In this document: piece by piece, positions 41,657-49,701 of the stretch
Layout: each line of letters opens with the position of its first letter
Position numbering within the stretch: position 1 is the stretch's first letter
From: Patescibacteria group bacterium
GTDB lineage: Bacteria; Patescibacteriota; Gracilibacteria; Peribacterales; Peribacteraceae
Direction: 5' to 3'
Length of the DNA stretch: 64,000 nt
Assembly: GCA_018814875.1 (NCBI GenBank)
Contig: JAHIYH010000036.1
Location: forward strand, 1-64,000
Notes under the pieces: generated by a model
Database searches by the model: none
Told to the model about the DNA's origin: nothing
What the model saw: only the letters and a program-made list of their open reading frames with translations
Program-made: the position numbers and the translations under genes

Positions 41657-41690
41657 TCAGCTAATCAGTTAATCAGCTAATCAGCTGGTA
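41641..41690 (-). repeat. right arm of inverted repeat array around four-helix-bundle gene B
   Basis: AGCCAATCAGTTAATCAGCT followed by AATCAGTTAATCAGCTAATC, complementary to 41087-41148. It begins inside the gene's last codons and ends about 50 bp before the next pilin gene. Confidence 0.75.
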
Positions 41691-41741
41691 AGTGCATTAA
41701 TGGGTTAACGTCTCTAGCTCAAAGCACTAGTCATTGCTACG

Positions 41742-43208
41742 ATGAAGCACATAGTGTCCCCTTTTTGTCTCCATCAACGTGCTCGTCCCGGCTTCTTTCT
41801 TCTTGATGTTCTCTTGGGAGTGACAATATTTTCAATCTTTGTAGGATTTGCAGGATCTTCGCTTTTATTCAGTCAACAAACAGTCATCAAGAGTGGAGAT
41901 CGCATTCGAGGGTCATCACTTTCTCAAAAAGCCATCGAAGCAACGCGTAGTATTAGTTACGAGGATTTTGATTCTGTGCAAGCGGGGACTTTCGGAATCC
42001 AAATAGGGGCAGACGGCAAGTGGGAATTTGCCGGAATTGAAACAGTCTCAAGTGATGGTTTTACTACATGGGTGGATATCACATTGCCAGGAGATGATCG
42101 TATCGAAGTTGTAGCAACTACGAGTTGGTCTTTTGGACAGCAGCGCTTTGGTATGTCTTCGATTGCTACAACTCTTGCGAACTGGCATCAGGTAAAAGAG
42201 ACGGGCAACTGGTCTATGATTTCCGAAGAGGGTAGCTTTGTGGACGAAACAGTTCCTCTTTTTAATGATATTGCTACCGATGGCAATTATGCTTTTGTTA
42301 CCAGTGAAGATTCAACTGGTGGAGCAGGACTTTATGTATTCGATATGTCGAATCTTTCCTTCCCAACGCGCATAGCAGATGGCTTTGCGCTTGGAGCTGC
42401 TGGCTATCAATTGGTTGTAAGTGGAAATGTTCTTTACATTCTCACATCTATGCCAGGGAGCGAGCTAATGGCATATGACATCACATCACCAGATACATTC
42501 TCCGCTGCAAATCTACTAGGCACCTTCAATCTTCCGGGATCTGCGCGTGGTCAGTCGCTTGCGATCTTTGGTGATACTCTCTTTGTAGGAGCTGTTTTTG
42601 ATGGAGTAGAGGATGAACTCTATGCACTCGATGTATATGACCTTTCAGACATTCAACTTCTAGATTCTATTGGGGGTGATGGGAACTTCTTAGGATTAAG
42701 TTTGCATGATGGATATGCTTACATTGCGAGTAGTGAAGATGTATCTGAATTGACGGTGATGGATGTTTTTGACCCAAACGATTTACAAGTTGCTCCAGGT
42801 GCAGGATATAATTTAACCGATGTTTTGGATGGAACTGCTGTAACGACATTTGGATCGTTTGTTCTTCTTGGTCGTGATGTAGGCGACGTCACTCAGGAGC
42901 TAGTACTATTCGAAATTGAAGAGAGTCCTATTCCTACTCCCCCTCCCGGTCCGTGGTATCACACGATGGGGGCTAAAGTGAATGCTCTAGATCGCGATCC
43001 AACAGGATCATATGCCTTTGTTGCGTCGGAATATGAGGGTGGAGAGTTCCAAGTGATGGACATGACTCTCTTTCAAGCAGGACAACTACCACGTGTTGCC
43101 ATTGGAGATACGGAAACAGGAAATGGACGAGGTGTTTATTACGACCCTCAGATCGATCGTGTCTTTTTTACAACTAATACAGCTTTGATTATTTATAAGC
43201 CATCATGA
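41742..43208 (+). CDS. prepilin-like protein with beta-propeller domain
   Basis: 488 residues. The N-terminal RPGFFLLDVLLGVTIFSIFV is a class III prepilin segment after Gly, but position +5 is Asp instead of Glu. After a PilV-like stem, residues about 150-488 form LVIVD-type propeller blades (YAFVTSEDSTGGAGLYVFDM; NVLYILTSMPGSELMAYDI; DGYAYIASSEDVSELTVMDV). It is probably a minor pilin exposing a propeller at the pilus tip. The next frame starts at its stop (ATGATAATG). Confidence 0.72.
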   Translation: MKHIVSPFCLHQRARPGFFLLDVLLGVTIFSIFVGFAGSSLLFSQQTVIKSGDRIRGSSLSQKAIEATRSISYEDFDSVQAGTFGIQIGADGKWEFAGIETVSSDGFTTWVDITLPGDDRIEVVATTSWSFGQQRFGMSSIATTLANWHQVKETGNWSMISEEGSFVDETVPLFNDIATDGNYAFVTSEDSTGGAGLYVFDMSNLSFPTRIADGFALGAAGYQLVVSGNVLYILTSMPGSELMAYDITSPDTFSAANLLGTFNLPGSARGQSLAIFGDTLFVGAVFDGVEDELYALDVYDLSDIQLLDSIGGDGNFLGLSLHDGYAYIASSEDVSELTVMDVFDPNDLQVAPGAGYNLTDVLDGTAVTTFGSFVLLGRDVGDVTQELVLFEIEESPIPTPPPGPWYHTMGAKVNALDRDPTGSYAFVASEYEGGEFQVMDMTLFQAGQLPRVAIGDTETGNGRGVYYDPQIDRVFFTTNTALIIYKPS

Positions 43209-43263
43209 TAATGCAATTATTTAGAAATCGGCGGGGAAGGACTTCGGGGTTCCCTCCTTCGCC

Positions 43264-43369
43264 AAGGCTTCGGTGGGCAGGCGGGGTTAGGACTTCCCTC
43301 CTTCGCCCAGCCGTCGCTAAAGCTATGGCCGGCAAGCAAGGCTTCGGTGGGCAGGCGGGGTTAGGACTT
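43264..43369 (+). repeat. tandem GC-rich REP-like element
   Basis: Two identical 32-bp blocks (43264-43295 and 43338-43369; core GGCTTCGGTGGGCAGGCGGG) around CGTCGCTAAAGCTATGGCCG, then an inverted array TTAGGACTTAGGACTTCGG..CCTAAGTCCTATGTCC (to about 43425). It fills the space between two pilin genes and leaves an open frame fused to the next gene. Confidence 0.7.
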
Positions 43370-43441
43370 AGGACTTCGGACTTCGGGTTATCCTATGTCC
43401 TAAGTCCTATGTCCTATGTCCTTTCTGATAAAAAGAACTTC

Positions 43442-43855
43442 ATGAACAAGGTTCGAAGCGGTTATACCTTCCTCCTCAGTGTTCTCTTTGTTGGGGCAAT
43501 TGCTATTGCTGTAACTGGAACCATGCTCCTTTTGGGATGGCTTACACTTAGAAATGCGCAAATTGTTGAGCAATCAGGAAGATCGTTTGAACTTGCGATG
43601 ACTTGTGCAGAGCATGGGCTTATTGAACTCTTTGAAGATGGGAACTATATGGGTGGCGAAGAACTAACAGCGTCTGATGGGGCTTGCAACATACTTCGTA
43701 CAGGAGGTTCGGGTAACGAAAATCGTACACTTTGCACAGAAGGGATGAGTGGTGGGTCAACGCGCCGTTTTGAAATTATTATTGAACGCATCCTTCCATC
43801 AATAAGCATCTTTGCATGGCAGGAAGTTGAACTCTTTACCTCTTGTGAATACTGA
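43442..43855 (+). CDS. PilX-like minor pilus component
   Basis: 137 residues from ATG 43442 (MNKVRSGYTFLLSVLFVGAI). The frame is open back to 43205, but those 79 residues come from repeat DNA. One N-terminal hydrophobic helix lacks Glu at +5 (SGYTFLLSVLF), as in PilX/GspK-like proteins. Paired Cys residues (MTCAEHG, GACNIL, RTLCTEG, FTSCEY) suggest disulfides. It overlaps the next gene's start by one base (TGATG). Confidence 0.6.
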   Translation: MNKVRSGYTFLLSVLFVGAIAIAVTGTMLLLGWLTLRNAQIVEQSGRSFELAMTCAEHGLIELFEDGNYMGGEELTASDGACNILRTGGSGNENRTLCTEGMSGGSTRRFEIIIERILPSISIFAWQEVELFTSCEY

Positions 43856-44490
43856 TGATTTTCAAACTCCATTCACGTCGGCTAGGTACAAGTCTCGTGG
43901 AACTCATTATGTTTCTGGCCTTTTTTGCGCTGTGCTCAGGAGTTCTGATTGGTGTTTTGTCTTCCTCCAGTGAACAGCGCGTGCGACAACAGACGATTGC
44001 TACAGTTGAACAAGAGGGAATGCAATTATTGCAAATGCTAACGCGACGTATACGTCGTGCAGAGCAAATCACTTATCCTTTAGCTGGAGCTTCCGGTTCT
44101 GCATTGGTATTACAATTAGCAGATGAGGGGCAAGATCCTACAATCATTGCATTGGAAACAGGATCTATCAAAGTAGCGGAAGGTAACACAATCAGAATCT
44201 TAAGTTCAGAAGGTCTTTCCATTTCTAACCTGCAGTTCCAAAACACATCTGTATCAGCAGATGCACAGAGCACAACAATCTCATTTGATATCATCAAGGT
44301 AATCCCACTTCCTACTGCTGGTACATACAGTCGATCGTTTGAATCGATTGTGCTTCTTTTTCCAGATCATCAACGAACAGGGAATGGATGCGGATGCAGT
44401 ACGCCAAGTTGTACAGATGATGTTTTGAGTTGGGGTGTGTGTGATGGGGAGACGTGTGGAGATGCAGTAGGGTCGTTGCCGTGTGGGTGA
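43855..44490 (+). CDS. PilW/PilJ-like prepilin
   Basis: 211 residues. RRLGTSLVELIMFLAFFALC is a prepilin signal with Gly at -1 and Glu at +5. A stem helix (EQEGMQLLQMLTRRIRRAEQ) and beta strands follow. The C-terminus is Cys-rich (GNGCGCSTPSCTDD, WGVCDGETCGD), perhaps a disulfide-held tip. It is the last gene of the minor pilin group; a terminator lies at 44661. Confidence 0.75.
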   Translation: MIFKLHSRRLGTSLVELIMFLAFFALCSGVLIGVLSSSSEQRVRQQTIATVEQEGMQLLQMLTRRIRRAEQITYPLAGASGSALVLQLADEGQDPTIIALETGSIKVAEGNTIRILSSEGLSISNLQFQNTSVSADAQSTTISFDIIKVIPLPTAGTYSRSFESIVLLFPDHQRTGNGCGCSTPSCTDDVLSWGVCDGETCGDAVGSLPCG

Positions 44491-44505
44491 TGTTCCTTTA
44501 TATAA

Positions 44506-44800
44506 AGGAAACCAAGGAATCCAAGGAAACCTAAGAATGGTGATGTTTTTATCGACATGAAGCTCCGCTAGCTTACGCAGGCGGCGTCTTTCCACTCGCC
44601 TTCGGCGTCGCACGCGAAATCCGCCGTAGCAGTATCGCCACCAACAAAGAACGCATTCATCCTCCAGTTTACGCTGGAGGTTTTATGCGAAGGCGGATAA
44701 ATCTTGATAGATGTTTAACAGCAGCCCTTTGGTTTCCTTGGTTTCTTTGGTTTCCTTGGATTCCTTGGTTTCTTTGGATTCCTCGATTTCCTTGCCACCA
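44506..44800. repeat. inverted array pair with REP-like core, 44491-44820
   Basis: The left arm (44506-44536, AAAGGAAACCAAGGAATCC) is complementary to units in 44727-44800 (TTTGGTTTCCTTGGTTTC). Between them are GC-rich palindromes (CTTACGCAGGCGGCG; GCCTTCGGCGTCGC) and the hairpin at 44661. No gene is seen between 44491 and 44950. Confidence 0.6.
44661..44684 (+). terminator. hairpin terminator after the minor pilin genes
   Basis: CCTCCAG, loop TTTAC, GCTGGAGG and TTTT, flanked by further complementary bases (CGCAT/ATGCG). Confidence 0.5.
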
Positions 44801-44950
44801 TCAAGAAGCGCAAGCAGGCAATAAGCATTTATGAAAGGATAAACAATAAGGTCAATTCGAAGATTTTTATTGAACTTTTTTTTTGTTATACTTCTCGGAA
44901 AGACCGCGCATTAATGCGGCTTTTGTCTACTTTCTTTCCCCTTTCTTCTT

Positions 44951-45418
44951 ATGAAACGCAGAGCCTTTACGCTCATCGAGCTTCTGTTGGTCATTGGTAT
45001 CATTGCTATCTTGGCGTCTATCGTCATTGTGGCTATCAATCCAACCAAGCAGCTTGGTGACGCACGTAATGCACAGCGCCGCAGCGACGTTAATACCGTC
45101 CTAAATGCGGTGTATCAGTATGCCATTGACACCAATGGCACGCTCCCAGGTAATATCCCAACAGGGACTGCCAAACTTATTTGTGAGTCCACTGTTACGG
45201 GTACGGCTTGTACCAATGCCCCAACAGATACACCTGTTGGAGTAGAAGGTGTAGATCTTTCTGCCCTTGTTGGTACGTATGTCGTCGATGTTCCAGAAGA
45301 TCCACAAGATGAAGTAACTGGTACTGTTGGATACACCATCATTCAGGATGCGAATGGTCGTGTAACAACTGCGGCACCAGGCGCAGAGCAGAGTGCAGTA
45401 ATTACTGTTACTCGATAA
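44951..45418 (+). CDS. pilA: major type IV pilin
   Basis: 155 residues. MKRRAFTLIELLLVIGIIAI is a textbook class III prepilin signal (cleavage after Ala, Phe+1, Glu+5). The stem (RNAQRRSDVNTVLNAVYQYA) and a Thr/Val-rich globular part with one Cys pair (ICESTVTGTACTN) follow. It is probably the pilus fibre subunit. Upstream is a -10-like TATACT (44887-44892) and a short leader hairpin (CCGCGCATTAATGCGG plus CTTTT), and it has its own terminator, so it is transcribed alone. Confidence 0.93.
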   Translation: MKRRAFTLIELLLVIGIIAILASIVIVAINPTKQLGDARNAQRRSDVNTVLNAVYQYAIDTNGTLPGNIPTGTAKLICESTVTGTACTNAPTDTPVGVEGVDLSALVGTYVVDVPEDPQDEVTGTVGYTIIQDANGRVTTAAPGAEQSAVITVTR

Positions 45419-45438
45419 GTGTAAATTTATAGAAAATA

Positions 45439-45462
45439 CCCTGGCGGAAGCTGGGGTTTTTT
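45439..45462 (+). terminator. terminator of the major pilin gene
   Basis: CCCTGGC, loop GGAA, GCTGGGG, then six T, 20 bp after the stop. Confidence 0.7.
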
Positions 45463-45631
45463 CTTGTGCCTCCATCCCCCGACCCCTTCCTCCACCAGCC
45501 TTCGCCAAGGCTACGGCGCGGCAGGCAGGAGGAAGGGGAGCTTCGTTATTGAAGTGAAAATCATTGCCCTCTTTTAATAAAGGCTCCCCTCATTATCGTG
45601 TCGTAGCTTTGCAAAGGCTGGTGTAGGAGGG

Positions 45632-45711
45632 GCTAGGGGCTAGGATTCTCTTAGATTCATTGTATGTTTAAGCTAATCCCTAGCTGCCTAGCCCCTAGAC
45701 CCTTATAGAGA
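45632..45711. repeat. orphan inverted array of CTAGGGGCTAGG units
   Basis: GGAGGGGCTAGGGGCTAGGA is complementary to TCCCTAGCTGCCTAGCCCCT with about 30 nt between. A GC-rich palindrome (CCTTCGCCAAGGCTACGGCG, 45496-45530) precedes it. No gene is seen in 45419-45767. Confidence 0.65.
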
Positions 45712-45714
45712 GAA

Positions 45715-45743
45715 TAGACAAATATGTAAATTACTGGTATAAT
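45715..45743 (+). promoter_or_regulatory. promoter of the sensor kinase gene
   Basis: -35 TAGACA (45715-45720), 17-nt spacer, perfect -10 TATAAT (45738-45743), 24 bp before the ATG. Confidence 0.65.
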
Positions 45744-45767
45744 TAGACAAAAGACAAACCACATCTT

Positions 45768-48014
45768 ATGGCTCTAAGAAAGGCAAAAACGGCACTTACG
45801 CCACGCACGTCAATCCTCGCTCGTGCCGTTCGTCAGTATGTGCTCTTCGCAACATTCATTGTTCTAACTCTCTCTATCATCTCTTTCATTATTGCGCGCG
45901 GCTTTTTGGAACAACGTGTTCTTGCGCAACTCTCTTCTATTGTCGCAGCGAAAGAGGATTTGGTCGAACAGGCATTGCAGAATGATCGTGTGAGAGTTGC
46001 ATTGCTGGCAACACGGGAAGAGTTGCGAGAAGTGATTGCAGGGAAAAGAGACGATGAGATTATGGATGATCTACTTGCACATATGCGTTTAGAACATATC
46101 CCTGTTTTGGGGATGGCAGTGTTCACGCTTGATGGAGAGAAGATTGCGGAAACTAAGCTTCCATTGAACACGCTTCCCTCTTTATCACAGGGCACAACAC
46201 TTAATACCATAGTGAACGAATTCGGATGGCAGGAACATGAAATCTTTTCTCCGATCAAATCTCTGGGCGGTGAGAGTTTGGGGATCTTGGGTGTGCGATA
46301 CGACTCACACCCGTTACTAGACACTCTTATCTCTGTTGCATCTATCGGAGAAACAGGAGAAGTTTTGCTTGGTGCAGAACAAGATGGAGAACTTGTTCTT
46401 CTTCATCACCGCTATCAGCCTGAGGGGCGCGTCCTAGTTCTTGGTAATCTAGAAGAACAATATCAGTATGGGTCTCCGCTTGCGCAGGCAGTTTCTGGTG
46501 AAGAAGATTTGCGTAGAGCAGAAGACTATGCGGGGCATGATGTATATGCGGCGTATCGCTCTCTTCCTAGTTTGGGTTGGGGGCTAGTTGTAAAAATGGC
46601 AAGAAACGAAGCGTTGTATGGAACACTTAGGCTTGCAATATTCTTGGGTATTTCAGGAATAGCTCTCATCGTAGGTGCAGGGCTTATAGCCTTTATGTTA
46701 GCTAAAAGATTAACACAGCCGATTGTTGGTTTAAGTAAGAGAATGACCAATCTTGGCCCAGGGCATTGGAGTTTTGATAAGTCGGTTCATAGTGGAGATG
46801 AAGTAGAAGTTCTGGAGCAGGTGGTGGCAGATATGGCAGCGCGCTTGAAGCAAATCTATGATCATCTGGAAGAGGAAGTTACCAAGCGTACCGAAGAATT
46901 AAGAGATCAATATGCAAAGGATCGCGCGGTTCTGGAGAACATTCAGCACGGTGTCATCATGACGAATCCTGAGGGTGTGATTGTAGATGCAAATAAGTCT
47001 GCATCTTTACTTCTTGGACGTACTATCGGAGAGCTAAAAGGAACGAATGTTCAAGATAGTGTTGTGTTTGGAGAGCGTAAGAAGCTCTTTGAGGGGGAAT
47101 ATCATCCAGTTACGCTGGCACTAACTACCAAGAAGATTCAACATGCGAACACCAACGAGCATATGAATATTGTTTGCAAAGATGACACGCTCGTTCCGGT
47201 TAATTATGTGATTACTCCTTTATTGGAAGATGACAAGATTCTGGGGGCAGTTATTGTTATGCAAGATGTAACTGAAGAACGCAGAGTGGATTACATCAAG
47301 TCTGAATTCATCTCACTGGCATCGCACCAACTACGTACTCCCCTATCCACATTCCAGTGGTACTTGGAACTCTTCGCAACCGATGATGGCGCCAAAGACT
47401 TCACGATGGTACAAAATGAATCTATCAAGGAGATGGAACGTGCTTCTAAACGTATGACTAATCTGATCGAGACATTGCTACATGCCGCCAAGCTGGAAGG
47501 CGGATCTATCAGCCCTAAGATTGAGAAGCTAGAGGTCGCAATCTATTTGAATGACATTGCGTCAGAGTTACGGTCCTTGGCTAAGGATTCCAAGATCCCG
47601 TGCAAAATTAACATTCCTCAGGAGCCTTTAGAAATCATGACAGACCCCATTCTTCTTCATGTGGTACTTCAGAATCTCTTTTCCAATGCGGTGAAATATA
47701 CCAAAGAGGGTGGGGAAGTTTCTATTTCGCTTAAGAAGAATAAAGACACGGTTGATATTGTGGTCGAGGATTCAGGAATTGGTATTCCTAAAGATGAGCA
47801 ACCTCGCATCTTTGAGCGTCTCTTCCGTGCTCGTAATGTACAAATAGTGGATACCGATGGAAGTGGATTGGGACTCTATATTTCCAAGATGGTTGCCGAA
47901 AATATGGGAGGAAAACTCAGTTTTGAGAGTGAAGAAGGAAAGGGAACGAAGTTTGTGTTGTCGCTTCCTATGGGGAATAGTGACGAGGGGGAGAAGAGGG
48001 AATCGGTAATATGA
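45768..48014 (+). CDS. membrane sensor histidine kinase (Cache-like, HAMP, PAS, HisKA)
   Basis: 748 residues. TM1 (VLFATFIVLTLSIISFIIA) and TM2 (LAIFLGISGIALIVGAGLIA, about 290) enclose a double-Cache-like extracellular sensor. HAMP (LTQPIVGLSKRM), a coiled coil, PAS (VLENIQHGVIMTNPEGVIVD, about 390-500), HisKA with His in SLASHQLRTPLS (about 520) and HATPase_c (NLFSNAVKYT, DSGIGIP, GSGLGLYI) follow. No response regulator is adjacent; the REC protein near pilB is a candidate partner. It has its own promoter. Confidence 0.92.
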   Translation: MALRKAKTALTPRTSILARAVRQYVLFATFIVLTLSIISFIIARGFLEQRVLAQLSSIVAAKEDLVEQALQNDRVRVALLATREELREVIAGKRDDEIMDDLLAHMRLEHIPVLGMAVFTLDGEKIAETKLPLNTLPSLSQGTTLNTIVNEFGWQEHEIFSPIKSLGGESLGILGVRYDSHPLLDTLISVASIGETGEVLLGAEQDGELVLLHHRYQPEGRVLVLGNLEEQYQYGSPLAQAVSGEEDLRRAEDYAGHDVYAAYRSLPSLGWGLVVKMARNEALYGTLRLAIFLGISGIALIVGAGLIAFMLAKRLTQPIVGLSKRMTNLGPGHWSFDKSVHSGDEVEVLEQVVADMAARLKQIYDHLEEEVTKRTEELRDQYAKDRAVLENIQHGVIMTNPEGVIVDANKSASLLLGRTIGELKGTNVQDSVVFGERKKLFEGEYHPVTLALTTKKIQHANTNEHMNIVCKDDTLVPVNYVITPLLEDDKILGAVIVMQDVTEERRVDYIKSEFISLASHQLRTPLSTFQWYLELFATDDGAKDFTMVQNESIKEMERASKRMTNLIETLLHAAKLEGGSISPKIEKLEVAIYLNDIASELRSLAKDSKIPCKINIPQEPLEIMTDPILLHVVLQNLFSNAVKYTKEGGEVSISLKKNKDTVDIVVEDSGIGIPKDEQPRIFERLFRARNVQIVDTDGSGLGLYISKMVAENMGGKLSFESEEGKGTKFVLSLPMGNSDEGEKRESVI

Positions 48015-48050
48015 GGAATCTACATTTTAGGCATTAAACAAGGTTTTCTG

Positions 48051-48080
48051 TTTACAAACTTGACTAATTCATGATATTAT
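48051..48080 (+). promoter_or_regulatory. promoter of the leader-peptide transcript
   Basis: -35 TTTACA (48051-48056), 18-nt spacer, -10 TATTAT (48075-48080). Transcription would start near 48087, just before the eight-residue ORF. Confidence 0.55.
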
Positions 48081-48091
48081 ATCCGTATATC

Positions 48092-48118
48092 ATGAAAAAA
48101 GATTCACGTCTTTTTTAG
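48092..48118 (+). CDS. possible leader peptide MKKDSRLF
   Basis: ATG to TAG, eight codons, embedded in an A6..T6 hairpin and directly followed by a strong terminator, then the NYN gene. The arrangement is that of a transcription attenuator. A simple small RNA or chance ORF cannot be excluded. Confidence 0.3.
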   Translation: MKKDSRLF

Positions 48119-48120
48119 AA

Positions 48121-48145
48121 CCCGAGTCATCACTCGGGTTTTTTT
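48121..48145 (+). terminator. terminator before the NYN gene
   Basis: CCCGAGT, loop CATC, ACTCGGG, then seven T. It stands between the promoter at 48051 and the gene at 48160, and so can regulate it. Confidence 0.8.
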
Positions 48146-48159
48146 GATACTATCAATAT

Positions 48160-48831
48160 ATGAAAAGTGTGTTTTTTATAGACGGTTTCAATATGTACCA
48201 CGCACTGGATAATTGCGACGATTATCATAAATACAAATGGCTTGATTTGAAGCTGTTAGCTGAGAACATCATTTCAAATGATGAAAGCATAGAAGAGGTA
48301 TTATATTTCACTGCCTATTGTACGTGGGACAGAGGAAAGAAAATGAGACACAAGCAATATGTGGAGGCGCTTACGGCGAGGGGTGTTCAAACTGTTATGG
48401 GCAAGTTCTCACCTGTAACCAAAAAATTTAATAAGAATGTAATGCCGATTATTGATATGGCACCTGTGGTCACTGATTTTTCTATAATTCCGGATGAGAT
48501 TGTATATAAAACTAACGAAGAAAAGCGGACTGATGTAAATATGGCAACAAAGATTGTCGATTATGCATATCAAAATAAATATGATCATGCTTACATAGTT
48601 ACAGCAGATGGTGATATCGCTCCTGCGATAGAAACTGCCAGAAAACGATTTCCTGAGAAGAAATTTACTGCTGTGCTTCCGATTGGTCTTTCGGGGCAAT
48701 ATATGTGCAAGATTTGTGACTTTAATGTTGTGAAGATAGACGAAGATCATTTGAAAAAATCGCAATTACCAGATCTGGTGGTTATAAGTACAAATAGGAA
48801 GTTAAGTAGGCCGCCCTCATGGAGTAGCTAG
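48160..48831 (+). CDS. NYN-domain (LabA/DUF88-like) putative ribonuclease
   Basis: 223 residues. FFIDGFNMYHALDNC carries the first acidic residue and Asn of the PIN-like NYN fold. EKRTDVNMATKIVDYAY and YIVTADGDIAPAIETARKRF supply the other acidic residues. It probably cleaves RNA with Mg2+. It is preceded by an attenuator-like leader. Such proteins often travel between genomes, and some serve in defence. Confidence 0.82.
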   Translation: MKSVFFIDGFNMYHALDNCDDYHKYKWLDLKLLAENIISNDESIEEVLYFTAYCTWDRGKKMRHKQYVEALTARGVQTVMGKFSPVTKKFNKNVMPIIDMAPVVTDFSIIPDEIVYKTNEEKRTDVNMATKIVDYAYQNKYDHAYIVTADGDIAPAIETARKRFPEKKFTAVLPIGLSGQYMCKICDFNVVKIDEDHLKKSQLPDLVVISTNRKLSRPPSWSS

Positions 48832-48850
48832 GTGTTGTCTTTTTATTACC

Positions 48851-48873
48851 AAAAAACCAGAATCTAATTCTGG
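48851..48873 (-). terminator. terminator of RNase P RNA
   Basis: On the minus strand CCAGAAT, loop TAG, ATTCTGG, then six T, just past the 3' end of rnpB. Confidence 0.75.
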
Positions 48874-48880
48874 TCTCTTG

Positions 48881-49333
48881 GTCCTGCTCTTCTGTAAGCC
48901 GGGTCTTGTCGAGCCCTTCGCAAAGCTCAGGGCAAGAGCGATCATCTATCTAGGACAACGGTTACCCGAAGTCTCAAGCGGAGGAGTAGTCAGTATGACG
49001 GAACCATCACAGATTCTGACCACCCAAATCCTCCTTACATCACCTAGAGTTTACCAGCATCGCTAATTGGTAGCGGGGCCCTCGGTACTCCGAGGCGTTT
49101 CACACCCCACCAAAGGGGCTCGTCTCTGTGGCACTGGTCCTTACCTATCTTTACCGAATATATGATAGGCAGATGGATGTTATCCACTAGGCGTTCCGGT
49201 GACCTGTCGACCGTAGCGCGGAGCTATGATCTAAGATCACCCTTCGCAAGCGCGAAGGTTGATGCCCGGACTTTCCTCCCACCTTCGTCCGCCTCAGGCG
49301 GACTACGGCGGGCGATCACTTAAAGAGCAGGAC
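48881..49333 (-). rRNA. rnpB: RNase P RNA (catalytic RNA; listed as rRNA in error-prone type sets, read as ncRNA)
   Basis: This is the RNase P RNA, not a ribosomal RNA. On the minus strand it has GAGGAAAGTCCGGGC (CR I), ACCAGTGCCACAGAGACGAG, GGTAAACTC and the 3' GATGATCG..GACAAGACCCGGCTTA (CR V). P1 pairs 49324-49333 with 48881-48890 over ten bases. It forms the catalytic RNA that trims tRNA 5' leaders. Two helices are built from REP-like palindromes: GTCCGCCTGAGGCGGAC near the 5' end and CCCTGAGCTTTGCGAAGGG near the 3' end. Confidence 0.9.
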
Positions 49334-49451
49334 TATTATTATCTCGCAGAAGCGGTCTTGAATCAAGGCACTAACCCTTATCTTGCTTAAAAATTGCAGC
49401 TTATTGACTTTTAGCTAAAAGCTAAAAGCTATAAGCTAGAAGCTAGCAGAT

Positions 49452-49528
49452 GCCACCTTAGCTCAGTTGGTCAGAGCAGCTCACTTGTAATGAGCAGGTC
49501 CGGGGTTCGAATCCCCGAGGTGGCTCCA
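49452..49528 (+). tRNA. trnT: tRNA-Thr (TGT)
   Basis: Acceptor stem GCCACCT/AGGTGGC, D arm TAGCTCAGTTGGTCAGAGCA, anticodon stem GCTCA/TGAGC with loop CTTGTAA (anticodon TGT), T arm GGGGTTCGAATCCCC, and an encoded CCA. It lies 120 bp from rnpB and on the other strand. A GC palindrome (CCAGCCGCTTCGCTACGGCT) starts at the CCA and may be the terminator. Confidence 0.95.
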
Positions 49529-49701
49529 GCCGCTTCGCTACGGCTGGCAGATCCGCTTCGGCAAAAACATACCTGACGATACCGCTACACCGCAACGTCG
49601 CGTTATGTCCTATGGATCGTATATTTATCATTCAGTAAAACCACACTTTTATTCGGCATCTGGCAGTTGATTGTTGAAGGTTGATGATAGATAGTTAACA
49701 A

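Noticed and set aside
43205-43441. N-terminal 79-residue extension of the PilX-like protein
   Set aside because: It is coded by tandem REP-like DNA; the pilin-like segment starts at 43442.
48881-49333. Ribosomal RNA fragment at the rnpB locus
   Set aside because: CR I and CR V motifs and the P1 pairing show it is RNase P RNA; the type field should be read as a catalytic ncRNA.
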